Shown: positions 30,218 through 40,356 of the stretch, piece by piece | Numbering within the stretch: position 1 is the stretch's first letter | Layout: each line of letters starts with the position of its first letter | Source: Areca catechu | Taxonomy: Eukaryota; Streptophyta; Magnoliopsida; Arecales; Arecaceae | NCBI GenBank assembly: GCA_021397845.1 | Contig: CM038044.1 | Coordinates: forward strand, 39,914,354 to 39,978,353 | Direction: 5' to 3' | DNA: 64,000 nt | Notes under the pieces: generated by a model | What the model was told of the DNA's origin: nothing | What the model saw: the letters and a program-made list of their open reading frames with translations, nothing else | Database searches by the model: none | Made by a program: the position numbers and the translations under genes

Positions 30218-30881
30218 GGTCGGCAGACCAGAGTCTTTCACGGAGCGGCTGGGAGCTATGGTTGAAGACGGTGCAGTAGTGCACGACGTCGACGAGGAGG
30301 GAGCTCGGGGACGGACTCGATGCGGTGACCACGGACCGTGACGAGGCAGGGGAGGGTGGAGGCGGCGAGGGCAATGGCGAACGCGGTCGACGCGGTCTGG
30401 TTGAAGGCTTAGAAAGAAGCAGAACCGGCGGGTTAGATGAGGACGTGAGAGAATCCTCCACCATCAGGCAGAAGCAGAGATAGCCAAATCGAATCCATAT
30501 CTCCGCCCGGTCTGCGAAAGCTTCAGGAATCGATCGGCGAAGCCAATAAGCGGGGAAGTCGGTGGCACAGGGATCGGGCGTGCTGGAGGGATCGGGCACG
30601 CGGTCGGTGGCTTTGGAGGTGCGTGCAGCCATGGGCATCGCGGACGAGGGCTGAGACATGGGGTCGCTTGGTGAGGTGCTGGTCGGCATTGATCTGGGAG
30701 ACGGTGGCCTTGATGGCTGCAGGCGGCCGCGATGGCTAGAGGTGAGCGAGACAGAGGGTGATCTGGGAGACGGTGGCCTTGATGGCTGCAGGCGGCCGCG
30801 GCGGCTAGAGGTGACTGAGACAGAGGGGGATCCTCCGGGTGGGGGGCCATGGGCAGCCTGATCTGCGACGCGGGGTTCCAT
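29919..30881 (-). CDS. TE6 Ser/Pro/Arg-rich open frame, unknown function (320 aa)
   Basis: This is the longest frame of TE6 and I do not recognise it. It begins MEPRVADQAAHGPPPGG, has two in-frame copies of a 23-residue Ser/Arg/Pro unit (69 bp each, about 30690-30826; SVSLTSSHRGRLQPS), then a low-complexity PSPPPPSPASS segment, and a more ordered part (VDVVHYCTVFNHSSQPLRER, then LLSVNDISPV) near residues 200-250. The GC-rich, CpG-rich composition differs from all nearby elements. It could be captured host exon sequence, a diverged gag, or chance openness in GC-rich DNA. Frames in the other two copies of the repeat are interrupted differently, which argues against selection for coding. Confidence 0.3.
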   Translation of the reverse strand: MEPRVADQAAHGPPPGGSPSVSVTSSRRGRLQPSRPPSPRSPSVSLTSSHRGRLQPSRPPSPRSMPTSTSPSDPMSQPSSAMPMAARTSKATDRVPDPSSTPDPCATDFPAYWLRRSIPEAFADRAEIWIRFGYLCFCLMVEDSLTSSSNPPVLLLSKPSTRPRRPRSPLPSPPPPSPASSRSVVTASSPSPSSLLVDVVHYCTVFNHSSQPLRERLWSADLTREITSEPTGGRLLLSVNDISPVYSRRPPTPDSSSPSSFKSNAPPDCLSALHRLAAFLRHGRRRHSGTIASELSFRAALRCTQHSVHGEEDTKMIART

Positions 30882-33382
30882 CGACTGCCGGGCGTTGATC
30901 GACTAGGAGCAAGGTTTGGGGGCGGCACAGCAGCGGACGATGTCACCGAGGAGGGAGACCCGCTTCCAGTTGGCCCAGTCATGGGCGTGGGGGCTGTCGG
31001 CAGTTCTTGGAGAGCTTGGCATGGACGAAGCAGAAAACAGGGATGAGGGTTGGAAGGGAGGAATGGTGGTGGGTGACCGGCTGGGGGGAGGGTGGTCCGA
31101 CGTCAATGTTGGGGAAGGTTCCGTGGACGAGATTTGAAACATGGAAAAAAGAGAACAGTGGGCCAGTGATGAATCCGAAAAATCCTAATCCTTTAGCTCT
31201 GATACCATTTGATGCGCGACAGAGATTGGACTAGATCGCTGGTGAGCATGAAAGTCACCAGAGATTAGGATTTGCAAAGAAGGAGGAAAGAAGAGGGTGC
31301 AGGGGGTCGACAGACCAGAGTCTTTCATGGAGCGGCTGGGAGCTGTGGTTGAGGACGGTGCAGTAGTGCACGATGTCGACGAGGAGGGAGCTCAGGGACG
31401 GACTTGATGCGGTGACCACGGACCGTGACGAGGCAGGGGAGGGTGGAGGCGGCGAGGGCAATGGCGAACGCGGTCGACGCGGTCTGGTTGAAGGCTTAGA
31501 AAGAAGCAGAACCGGCGGGTTAGATGAGGACGTGAGAGAATCCTCCACCGTCAGGCAGAAGCAGAGATAGCCAAATCAAATCCATATCTCCACCCGGTCT
31601 GCGAAAGCTTCAGGAATCGGTCGGCAAAGCCAATAAGCGGGGATGTCAGTGGCACAGGGATCGGGCATACTGGAGTGATCGGGCACGTGGTCGGTGGCTT
31701 TGGAGGTGCGTGCAGCCGTGGGCATCGCGGACGAGGGCTGAGACATGGGGTCGCTTGGTGAGGTGCTGGTCGGCTTGATCTGGGAGACGGTGGCCTTGAT
31801 GGCTGCAGGCGGCCGCGATGGCTAGAGGTGAGCGAGACAGAGGGTGAACTGGGAGACGGTGGCCTTGATGGCTGCAGGCGGCCGCGGCGGCTTGAGCTGA
31901 GTGAGACAGCGGGGGATCCTCCGGGTGGGGGGCCATGGGCAGCCTGATCTGTGATGCGGGGTTCCATCGGCTGCCGGGCATTGATCGACTAGGAGCAAGG
32001 TTTGGGGGCGGCACAGCAGCGGACGATGTCACCGAGGAGGGAGACCCGCTTCCAGTTGGCCCAGTCATGGGTGTGGGGGCTGTCGGCAGTTCTTGGAGAG
32101 CTTGGCATGGACGAAGCAAAAAACAGGGATGAGGGTTGGAAGGGAGGAATGGTGGTGGGTGACCGGCTGGGGGGAGGGTGTTCCGACGTCGATGTTGGGG
32201 AAGGATCCGTGGACGAGATTTGAAACATGGAATAAAGAGAACAGTGGGCCAGTGATGAAGCAGAAAAATCCTAATCCTTTAGCTCTGATACCATTTGATG
32301 CGGGACAGAGATTGGACTGGATCGCTGGTGAGCATGAAAGTCATCAGAGGTTAGGATTTGCAAAGAAGGAGGAAAGAAGAGGGTGCAGGGGGTCGGCAGA
32401 CCAGAGTCTTTCACGGAGTGGCTGGGAGCTGTGGTTGAGGACGGTGCAATAGTGCACGACGTCAACGAGGAGGGAGCTCGGGGATGGACTCGATGCGGTG
32501 ACCACGGACCATGACGAGGCAGGGGAGGGTGGAGGCGGCGAGGGCAATTGCGAACGCGGTTGACGTGGTCTGGTTGAAGGCTTAGAAAGAAGCAGAACCG
32601 GCGGGTTAGATGAGGATGTGAGAGAATCCTCCACCGCTAGGCAGAAGCAGAGATAGCCAAATCAAATCCATATCTCCGCCCGGTCTGTGAAAGCTTCAGG
32701 AATCGGTCGGCGAAGCCAATAAGCGGGTAAGTCGGTGGCACAGGGATCGGGCATGCTGGAGGGATCAGGCACGCGGTCGGTGGCTTTGGAGGTGCGTGCA
32801 GCAGTGGGCATCGCGGACGAGGGCTGAGACATGGGGTCGCTTGGTGAGGTGCTGGTCGGCATTGATCTGGGAGACGGTGGCCTTGATGGCTGTAGGCGGC
32901 CGCGATGGCTAGAGGTGAGCAAGACAGAGGGTGAACTGGGAGACGGTGGCCTTGATGGCTGCAGGCGGCCGCGGCGGCTAGAGGTGAGTGAGACAGAGGG
33001 GGATCCTTCGGGTGGGGGGCCATGGGCAACCTGATCTGCGACGCGGGGTTCCATCGGCTGCCGGGCGTTGATCGACTAGGAGCAAGGTTTGGGGGCGGCA
33101 CAGCAGCAGACGATGTCACCGAGGAGGGAGACCCGCTTCCAGTTGGCCCAGTCATGGGCATGGGGGCTGTCGGCAGTTCTTGGAGAGCTTGGCATGGACG
33201 AAGCAGAAAACAGGGATGAGGGTTGGAAGGGAGGAATGGTGGTGGGTGACAGGCTAGGGGGAGGGTGGTCCGACGTCGATGTTGGGGAAGGATCCGTGGA
33301 CGAGATTTGAAACATGGAAGAAAGAGAATAGTGGGCCAGTGATGAAGCAGAAAAATCCTAATCCTTTAGCTCTGATACCATT
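30218..33382 (-). repeat. TE6 tandem triplication of U5-PBS-leader segment (about 1,087 bp unit)
   Basis: The interior segment at 30218-31209 is repeated at 31304-32295 and 32391-33382. The copies are separated by 95-bp pieces (31210-31303, 32296-32390) identical in type to the LTR end (TGATGCGGGACAG...GTGCAGGG). Each repeat therefore carries its own PBS complement GCTCTGATACCA (31196-31207, 32282-32293, 33369-33380). Junctions read GTGCAGGG/GGTCGRCAG with only 2-3 bases of shared sequence. Confidence 0.9.
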
Positions 33383-34079
33383 TGATGCGGGACAGAGATT
33401 GGACTGGATCGCTGGTGAGCATGAAAGTCACCAGAGATTAGGATTTGCAAAGAAGGAGGAAAGAAGAGGGTGCAGGGTTAAGAAAAAATACTGGGGTTCA
33501 CATAGATTCCCCAAGAAGAACAAAGCACATAGCAAAGGGGCTCACACAGATGCCCTAGAAGAACAACCACATAGCAAAAGGGGCTCACATAGATGCCCTG
33601 GGCTCACATAGATGCCCAAAATCAGGGATCACATAGAAACCCTGGGAAGATGGAGAAGGGGTCATACAGATACCTTAGGATCACACAGATTCTTAAAATC
33701 AGGGATCATACAGAAACCCTGGGAAGATGGAGAAGGGATCATACAGATACCCTAGGATCACACAGATTCTTCACACAGAATAATAGAAATTTTATTCATC
33801 CATCCTCTACTATTACAAAAGGCTGAGGGTGGTATTTATAGATTTTCCAACCCTCATTTGAATTTGAATACAAGATAAAAAGATAAGAACGAATCAAATT
33901 CAAATATAAGATAGGATAAGATAAGCCTATCCATATATCAATCCTAACCAACCAAATCCTAATTCAAATTTTAAACAAAAGATAAATCCTAAATAAATTT
34001 ATTCCAAAAATGCATCAAGATCTATGCCACTCCAATAATTATGCTTGCTCCAAGATCCGTGCTTGAGATGTCCCCATCA
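33383..34079 (-). repeat. TE6 5' LTR (right)
   Basis: 697 bp, matching 29050-29669 plus a tandem duplication of about 77 bp (within 33620-33775, words GGGATCATACAG and AAACCCTGGGAAGATGG). The TATAAATACC box is at 33832-33841 on the minus strand. It is followed by CATCA (34080-34084). Confidence 0.88.
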
Positions 34080-34084
34080 CATCA

Positions 34085-34330
34085 ACCATTGCCAAGTTCA
34101 CCCCCTCTGCTTGCCAGTAGTGTTCTTGAAGGGGAACTAGCCCAACCAAGACTTCTCTGTCTCGGCGGTCCTCTTTTATATTACTTTTAGGTCCTATCTG
34201 CATGCGACTGCTTCTTGTTTGCATAGAACCCTCTACTTAGATTCTTGGTCTGATCTTCGGGATTTAAATATCTAACTCTTAATATAAAAAAATATAAAAA
34301 TGCTTAATCATGCATTTTAGTTCCGCATCA
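34085..34330 (+). repeat. TE5 3' LTR, right part
   Basis: Continues the TE5 LTR after TE6 and ends TTCCGCATCA. ATGAC (34331-34335) follows as the right target-site copy. Confidence 0.92.
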
Positions 34331-35140
34331 ATGACCCTACCAACTAAGAAGGATGAGAAAGGAAAAAGAGTTATAGAAGAGACTTTTTGACGAATTAGCT
34401 CTGAGGTTCAATGCTTCAAGTGTAATGGAATAAGTCACGTGGCTAGTCAATGTCCATCTTGAGCACTACATATACGAAAACTTGAAGAACATAAAAATCT
34501 AGATAATGCCCCTAAAGAAGAAGTCTACATTACCGATCTTGGATTAGCCGACACCTTCGAAGAGTATGACCCTCTCCAAAATGAGACTAGACCTGAGGAA
34601 GATAGGAGTGGTTAGGTGTGTTTTGACCCAATCTAAGGAAAGTGAAGACTGGCACAGGACCACTATCTTTCATACCTTTTTTGGTCAAGGCGATAAGGTA
34701 TGCAAGGTAATCATTGATAGTGGTAGCTGTATCAATATCATCTCCATTGATACCATTTCATGCCTAGGACTAGCACCCATAGACCTCCAAGTCCATACAA
34801 TGTGGCCTGGATAGATGCTTCATCTATCCCAATTAGACATAGGTGCCTAGTTCTGATCAAATTTCAGTCATACCAAGATAAGATCTAATATGATGTGTTA
34901 CCAATGGAAGTAGGTAGCATCATTCTTGGCAGATCTTAGCTCTTCGATCAGGATGCTACTCTTCATGACTGATCCAATACCTGCACATTCATGAGCCAGG
35001 AAAAAAAGATTAATGTTTACCCTTCACCTCCTAGAACTACCAAGAGAGTTGTAGAAGGTAATCCTAATGTCCAAAATCAAAAGAAAAACCTATATATAAT
35101 CAATGCTAAGGAGATTGAAAACAAATTGATTGTAGTGAAT
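34331..35140 (+). pseudogene. TE4 gypsy gag zinc knuckle and protease, right part
   Basis: The frame gives a perfect zinc knuckle CFKCNGISHVASQC (34412-34453) and, in the open stretch 34566-34814, an aspartic protease with VIIDSGSCINIIS. The flap-like region ILGRS and a linker (INAKEIENK) follow before the sequence turns into the TE7 LTR end. A frameshift separates knuckle and protease, and stops occur after 34814. TE4 thus preserves gag and protease only. Together with 23236-23517 it is an old, truncated gypsy copy. Confidence 0.82.
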
Positions 35141-35246
35141 AAGAGATCTTGGGCTTAGGGTTTTCTAGTTATAGGGTTTTCAAGAATGATTTTTTTTTGA
35201 AAATCCATTATTCCGCTGTGCCATCAAATCCCTAGAAACCCAACGG
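35141..35246 (+). repeat. TE7 5' LTR, terminal remnant
   Basis: About 100 bp ending CCGCTGTGCCATCAAATCCC and AACCCAAC before the PBS. The final CA expected of an LTR is altered. The end resembles the TE1 LTR end (AGGAACCCAACA). The boundary with TE4 is approximate. Confidence 0.7.
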
Positions 35247-35258
35247 TGGTATTAGAGC
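35247..35258 (+). other. TE7 primer-binding site (one mismatch)
   Basis: TGGTATTAGAGC differs from the Met PBS by one C to T change. Confidence 0.88.
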
Positions 35259-36449
35259 CCTCTTATTTCATTCAATTAATGGTCATTTGAATTATGGCAT
35301 GCTATGTGATAATAGGAAAATATGATCAAATGTTATGTTATCATATTTTTGATGCATGATTTAGTTTAAAGACATATATATGATATATTATATCTTAGTA
35401 ACAGCTTCGGATTAGGTTAGTCACCATGGCCGTCAGGTCATAGAAGCAAAGTATGGTTTAAAGGCCCTCTCTTCCCATTCAATGGAGTTTTCTATGGCGT
35501 GTAGGGGTGCCGCTGTGGCCATATCCCATGAACAAGTGATGTGAACAGATGTTTGAAATAATCATGTTATGTTATGCATATTAGGGCTATAATATGCTTG
35601 GTTGCTAGTTTTATTATCATGTTGTCATGATTAGTTAGGATGTGTTTCGAGACCACTAAAAGTCCTCATAATCAAAATATTTAGTCATAATGCAAGTTAG
35701 TCATGAGGCAATTTCATTTAGGGTTACATGATTTGTCAATTGGTGTCTAGGCAAGTGGTTCTGAGAAGGTAAAGGGAATGAGGTTTTTAATTGGTTTTGT
35801 TGTCTGACCTGGCCAATTATTTTGGTGTCTAAGGAAAGCAATGGGGGGACCCCCTCATCTCTTCTACTTACCTAGCCAATTTGGCTATATCTGGACCTTA
35901 TATTGAATATGCCAAAATTGACTTAACACACTATAGTTTGCCTTCCTTCGTGCTAACTATAGTAGGTTTGTTGTGTAACACAAGGCCTGCGCTAGTGTTA
36001 AATATGAATTGTCTTGGTGCATGTTATGCTTTATAGTATGTTTGGTAGTATTGCTTTGTTGTGTAACACAAGGGCAATATTATTTGAACATGTCTATATG
36101 AAAATGAAGGATCTGACTAAATTAAGATATTATAGTTTGTTGTGTAACACAAGACTATAAGTGTCTTAGAGGCAGTTTATTTGTTGAGAATTGCATGGAT
36201 TGCAATTGGAAAGGAAGTCCTACCTTTGAACTTATGAGTGCTTGTTGTATAACACAAGGCACTTATGAGGAATTTGGATCTCAACCCCACTAAAGAAACC
36301 AAGTAATGTTTCTCGCTTACCATAGGTAAGGGTTATGGTATTCGAATAAAATAGTGGGAGACATAATTAGATATAATGTCCTTATCTAGTTATGAATGTC
36401 ATCTAGAGTGGTCTGTTTATATTGTTCTTTAAATAAATGTAGATTTAAT
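35259..36449 (+). promoter_or_regulatory. TE7 leader with shared module and stem-loop array
   Basis: The shared leader module spans 35732-35885, with the central hairpin at about 35808-35830. Stem-loops with loop TTGTTGTGTAACACAAG follow. Stem 2: 36046-36054 with 36074-36082. Stem 3: 36130-36136 with 36154-36160, plus an outer helix 36123-36127 with 36164-36168. Stem 4: 36231-36241 with 36259-36269, with two G-U pairs. Stem 1 near 35953-36000 is weak. The number, order and spacing match TE3 at 8297-8624. Confidence 0.72.
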
Positions 36450-37291
36450 ATGGCTTCAAATTTATCACTGCGGGGCACTTAGATGCCAATAAGTTAACCG
36501 GTCCCAATTATGTGGATTGGTTGAGGAACCTGATGATAGTATTGACTCAGGAGAAGCTTTCATATATTCTTGATTCTTTGGATCGGAGAGGATGCTTCCG
36601 AGAAGGAAAGGGCCATACATAAAATATGGCAAAATGACAACATAACTGTCAGGTGCATCATGTTAGCCTTGATGAGCAATGAGCTTCAGAGAAAACATGA
36701 AGGGATGGAACCTCAATCCATATTGCTTAATCTAAAGGAGCTCTATAGAGAGAAAAGTAGGGCTACTTGATACGATATATCAAAGTAGTTGTTCCATGCA
36801 TGAATGAGTGAGGTTTCATCAATGCAAAACCATGTTTTAAAAATGATTAACTTAATCACCCAATTAGGTCAATTAGGATTTGTAATGGATGGTGAACTAA
36901 ACCAGGACTTGATCCTGCAATCACTCCCAGATTCCTTCTCTTAGTTTGTTCTAAATTATCATATGAACAAATTGAATTTTTTTTTTTCCTGGACTACTGA
37001 ACATGTTTAAGATAGCAGAGAGCCATTCTAAAGGACATAAGGCTCATCTTCTTCTCATGATGGGAAGAAGAAACAGGCAATGAAAAAGGGTTCGAAATCA
37101 AAATTCAACCCTAAGAAGAGCATCCAGAAGAAGAAGAAGGCAAAGAAGGTTGTTAATGATGGAGCATGTTTCCACTGTGGCAAGCAAGGCATTGGAAGAA
37201 AAATTGCAAGTTATATCTTGCAAGTATGAAGCAAGATGCCGGAGGAGCATCTAAAGGTTTGTACATGATACAAACAAATTTATCATTGAGT
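36450..37291 (+). pseudogene. TE7 gag
   Basis: The ATG at 36450 starts MASNLSLRGT and then shifts frame. An open part (36570-36770) carries LNLKELYREKSRA, as in other copia gags. The zinc knuckle at about 37160-37205 reads ACFHCGKQG then loses a base before the His. TE8 inserted at 37291 in the segment before the protease. Sequence matches TE3 gag across its length. Confidence 0.85.
37287..37291. repeat. TE8 target-site duplication, left copy (TGAGT)
   Basis: TGAGT recurs at 43851-43855, directly after the right LTR. Joining the flanks restores copia gag-protease sequence. Confidence 0.95.
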
Positions 37292-38842
37292 TGATGGGGG
37301 ACTAACTAAATGCAAGATGAAATGATGCAGGTGATTTGTTCCTTTGTGACTTTTAGGTTTTTTTTGTAAGTAATGGATTCCCAAATACAAACCAAGAGTA
37401 GATCTAGGGATTCAATAACAATAATAACTACTAGCATGTGAATTAGTCCCTAAAAAAGGATAAAAAGAGGACCCCAGGAATGAGAAACCCCGTGGGACTT
37501 AGCTCTTAGATCAATACCTACATAGGAGTTTGAAAAGCAAACCTCAAAGATCCGAAGTGCCCAATGCCGAGATCACTCGCTTTCGCGGATGCGGCCAGGA
37601 TGATCGAGCCCTCAACCCCGCAGATGCGCCGATTTTTAGTCCGAAGGTCACGAAGGCAAGGGAGACCGACTCCGTGTTCGTGGTACCTGGAGGACCTGCG
37701 GGCATTCAAGAAGAGTTAGGATTCGATCAAAGAGAAAGCAAATAGAATAAGGGATGGAAGTTGATGTGGGGATGGTGGAGTTCTTCTTGCTAGGCGCCTG
37801 GTTGGATGATCCCAATGGACCCTGACTCGAAGTTGGAGGATGGAGTTGCAGAAGAGATGGTAACTTGAGGCCTCACACCTCTCGATGCCCGAAGGTGAAA
37901 GCGTTCCCTCACGGAGATCGACATTCCTAGTGAACAAAGGCAACTAAAGAGAATTGGTTCTCAAAAAGACTTAGATTTTCATTCATCGTCAATTCCTTTA
38001 CAAGGGAGGGGGTAAGGTCATATAGGCACCTTAGATCCTTTCAAAATTTGAATGAAAAAAATACATTTCTTCTCTTGCTAAGGCACCAAAAAAAAATTCA
38101 AAAAATCCCAAAATTCTAAAATTCAAACTCCTTGGCCGACCAAAGCTTCTTGGATTGGGCATGGCATGATAATGGGCTTGGAAGAAGGAATTTGGCTCCC
38201 TTGGACTTGGAAAGTTAACCTTCAATTTTGGAAAGAAGGCATGATGCAAGGGTTGTGTCTCCCTCTTTCCTTGGTTGCCCACCCTTCTTTGGAGAGAAGC
38301 TTGCAATGAGGCTTGAATAAAGGCCTTTGTCTTTAACCTTTCCTTGGTTGTTCACCCTTCTTTGGAGAGAAGCTTGAAATGAGGCTTGGATCAAGGCCTT
38401 TGTCTTCAACCTTTCCTTGGTTGCCCAAGACTCCTTTAGTACGTGGCTTGATAGAGGGAGGGAAAGGTGGAAAGAATATTTGATGTGTCAAGATGAGGTG
38501 GCGCCACATGTGATGGTGAAGTGGTGCCACATGGGATGGTGAAGTGGTGCCACATGGGATGGTGAAGTGGTGCCCAAGGGTTGAAATGTTGACCTTCAAG
38601 GCTTGGCCCAATAGTAGTTAAGCTGGACTAAAAGACCATTTCGGCTTGGACCCAGACTCGGACTGGACTCAATACAGGACTGGACTTAATACAGGACACA
38701 ACTTGACCAAATTGGTCAATGTACAAGACTAAATAAAAATAATTGAGACTAAATCATGACTAGAAATTACAATGCTTAGGCTTGAAGCTTTATTACAGGA
38801 CCCAAAATTGAAACCCTAATTAGAGATCTGGTGCCCACACCA
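37292..38842 (-). repeat. TE8 3' LTR (left)
   Basis: It contains three copies of a 23-bp repeat (38507-38575, GTGCCACATGGGATGGTG core) where the other LTR has two, and a 74-bp direct repeat (38265-38420) with AGAGAAGCTTG. The box CGATGCCCGAAGG in U5 (37883-37895) is shared with the other LTR and with TE9 and TE12 in related form. Confidence 0.92.
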
Positions 38843-39492
38843 ATTCTCCCGAGGTGGGAGGAACTCAACCTTGTCGAGTAAGGATTGATTTGGCTTTGAT
38901 ATTTTTCTAGATGGTCGGGGTCAAGGTGCTGCAAGTCCTCTCGGGTATCCTACGAATCATCAAACTGCGGTCGCCTTGCAATCAGACCAAGTAATGCTGA
39001 AAACCATTGCCCCGGGTGGTCATAGCTTGATCATCCAGGACACTCTCGATCTGCTCTCCTCACTCAGGTAAAATTGGAGGTGGACACTTAGGTTTGGGTT
39101 CACTCTCAAAAGAAAGGTCAGGTCCAAATGGCTCGCTAGGTATGTTTACTGGGTCCCTGTACTCGACTAAGTCTGAGATATTGAAAGTCGAGCTAATGCC
39201 TTAATTCAGGGGAAGCTCAAGAATGTAGGCATTAGGGCCAACTCTTTTTATCACTCTAAAGGGGCCAGCTCCATAAGCATGAAGTTTCTTAATGGCTCCT
39301 GGTGGAAACCATTTAGGCCTAAGCCTAACCATTATAGAATCCCTTTGATCAAACTCTTTGGTTCACTTTCGGGAATCAGTCAAATTATTTTAAAATTTAT
39401 ACTTAATGCAGAATCCTAACATGATGCAAAATATAGACTCAACGATGCATTCCTATAGAGCGAGATTTTATTGGAATCTCTAGGGCCTAAAC
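38843..39492 (-). pseudogene. TE8 integrase C-terminus and chromodomain remnant
   Basis: Minus-strand frames give MVRLRPKWFPPGAIKKLHA, GAGPFRVIKRVGPNAYILEL and ISSTFNISDLVEYRDP (about 39340-39150), then a chromodomain broken by frameshift (HYLV...QGDR, about 39000-38930). Stops split the frame. Before it (39490-39360) there is a short stretch with no clear signal. Confidence 0.78.
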
Positions 39493-40239
39493 CTAACAGA
39501 TTATTGACTCTTTAGGTTTGACCCTGGTATGGTATGCACAAGAAAAATTACCATGGATCTCTAGCAAATGCCATAAGGTATACCAGAAGTAGGTAGCAAA
39601 TGAGATGGGCTCTAGGGATTCATGCAACCTAGAAATCTCAGCAAAATGTAACCCCATGGCTCTAGAAACGTGAGAAGGCTCAGGGAACGGTAGGAAATAA
39701 GAATCAGAGTCTTGGGGTGGCTTATAGGAAACATGAAATAGACCTTGGTTATTCAAGATGACCTTAAAATTTGGACATTGTTCTATAGGTATCATATGGT
39801 CCACTTGTTCCGATAGATCTTGGGGCTCACTAGGGTCAATCCCACAGTGAGGAAGGTCTGTTAAAGAGGATCCTAGGACCAAGTCTATAGTATGATGGAT
39901 GTCTCTCAGGGGTGGAAGTTGGTCAGGTGAATCATCGGGTAAAACATCCTCGAATTCTTTCAGAGTCTCATCTACTTCCTGAAAGTGTTCTTTTTGGGTC
40001 GATTCAGGAATCTCTTCAATGGCAGGGGATCCTTCAGTAATCTCATCGGATGGTAGTTGTTTAGGTAACTCATCGAGAAATACATTCTCAAATTTTTTCA
40101 CTTTTAGGGCTTCTACTACCTCTATTATGTTCGATCCTGGCTTAGTTACTCCTTCAAATTTTATAGTGGGTTCAGGATCTTTTTCTATAAGTTCCTTAGT
40201 GATTTTAGCCTTGGGTCCATCTACATCACACTTCACCAC
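39493..40239 (-). CDS. TE8 RT-start / integrase-remnant fusion (248 aa)
   Basis: Residues 1-92 are an acidic linker region. Residues 93-149 match the N-terminal edge of chromovirus RT (LPPLRDIHHTIDLVLGSSL, then EPQDLSEQVDHM). The RT then breaks off before any catalytic motif. Residues 179-240 match the integrase core (DSYFLPFPEPSHV, EISRLHESL, FATYFWYTLWHLLEIHGNFS). The residues around the second catalytic Asp (usually SDRD) read LEPIS, and the usual HPQTDGQTE reads HTRVKPKES. So neither enzyme can work, yet the frame is open. TE9 has the same fusion (48315-48785). Any activity would be structural; this is inference. Confidence 0.85.
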   Translation of the reverse strand: MVKCDVDGPKAKITKELIEKDPEPTIKFEGVTKPGSNIIEVVEALKVKKFENVFLDELPKQLPSDEITEGSPAIEEIPESTQKEHFQEVDETLKEFEDVLPDDSPDQLPPLRDIHHTIDLVLGSSLTDLPHCGIDPSEPQDLSEQVDHMIPIEQCPNFKVILNNQGLFHVSYKPPQDSDSYFLPFPEPSHVSRAMGLHFAEISRLHESLEPISFATYFWYTLWHLLEIHGNFSCAYHTRVKPKESIIC

Positions 40240-40356
40240 TTGACTTGATTCCGAGATGTCTTTTTTGGATTCCTCAATAGGCTCAGGGGTTTCTTCACTT
40301 AGATTCTCAGTGGGCTCAATCTTTTCTCCCTGAAATTCTTTAGAAGGTTCCTCTCT

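Larger units (their letters stand above)
29050..34079 (-). mobile_element. TE6: GC-rich non-autonomous LTR retrotransposon with triplicated leader
   Basis: The ends are two LTRs of 620 and 697 bp; on the minus strand each starts TGATGGGGACATC and ends CCCGCATCA. The Met PBS complement GCTCTGATACCA lies at 33369-33380 next to the right LTR, so the element reads right to left. A purine-rich tract precedes the left LTR. The 3.7-kb interior is rich in G, C and CpG, unlike all neighbours, and encodes only Ser/Pro-rich frames. No gag, protease, RT or integrase motif is visible, so it must rely on others, like LARD-type elements. TE12 is a relative. Confidence 0.88.
23518..34330 (+). mobile_element. 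TE5: non-autonomous Ty3/gypsy chromovirus-like element
   Basis: Both LTRs are 1,259 bp once the TE6 insertion (29050-34079 plus one TSD copy) is removed from the 3' one. They start TAGTGC instead of the usual TG, and end CGCATCA. The PBS has one change (TAGTATCAGAGC). The internal part is about 3.3 kb and encodes a gag-derived N-terminus, an acidic linker, an integrase-core remnant and an integrase C-terminus with chromodomain. There is no protease, RT or RNase H. The target is TE4 gag. Confidence 0.92.

Noticed and set aside
30658..33310. Plus-strand open frames in the GC-rich block as host genes
   Set aside because: They repeat in each copy of the TE6 array, lie between LTRs, and the PBS shows that the element reads on the minus strand.
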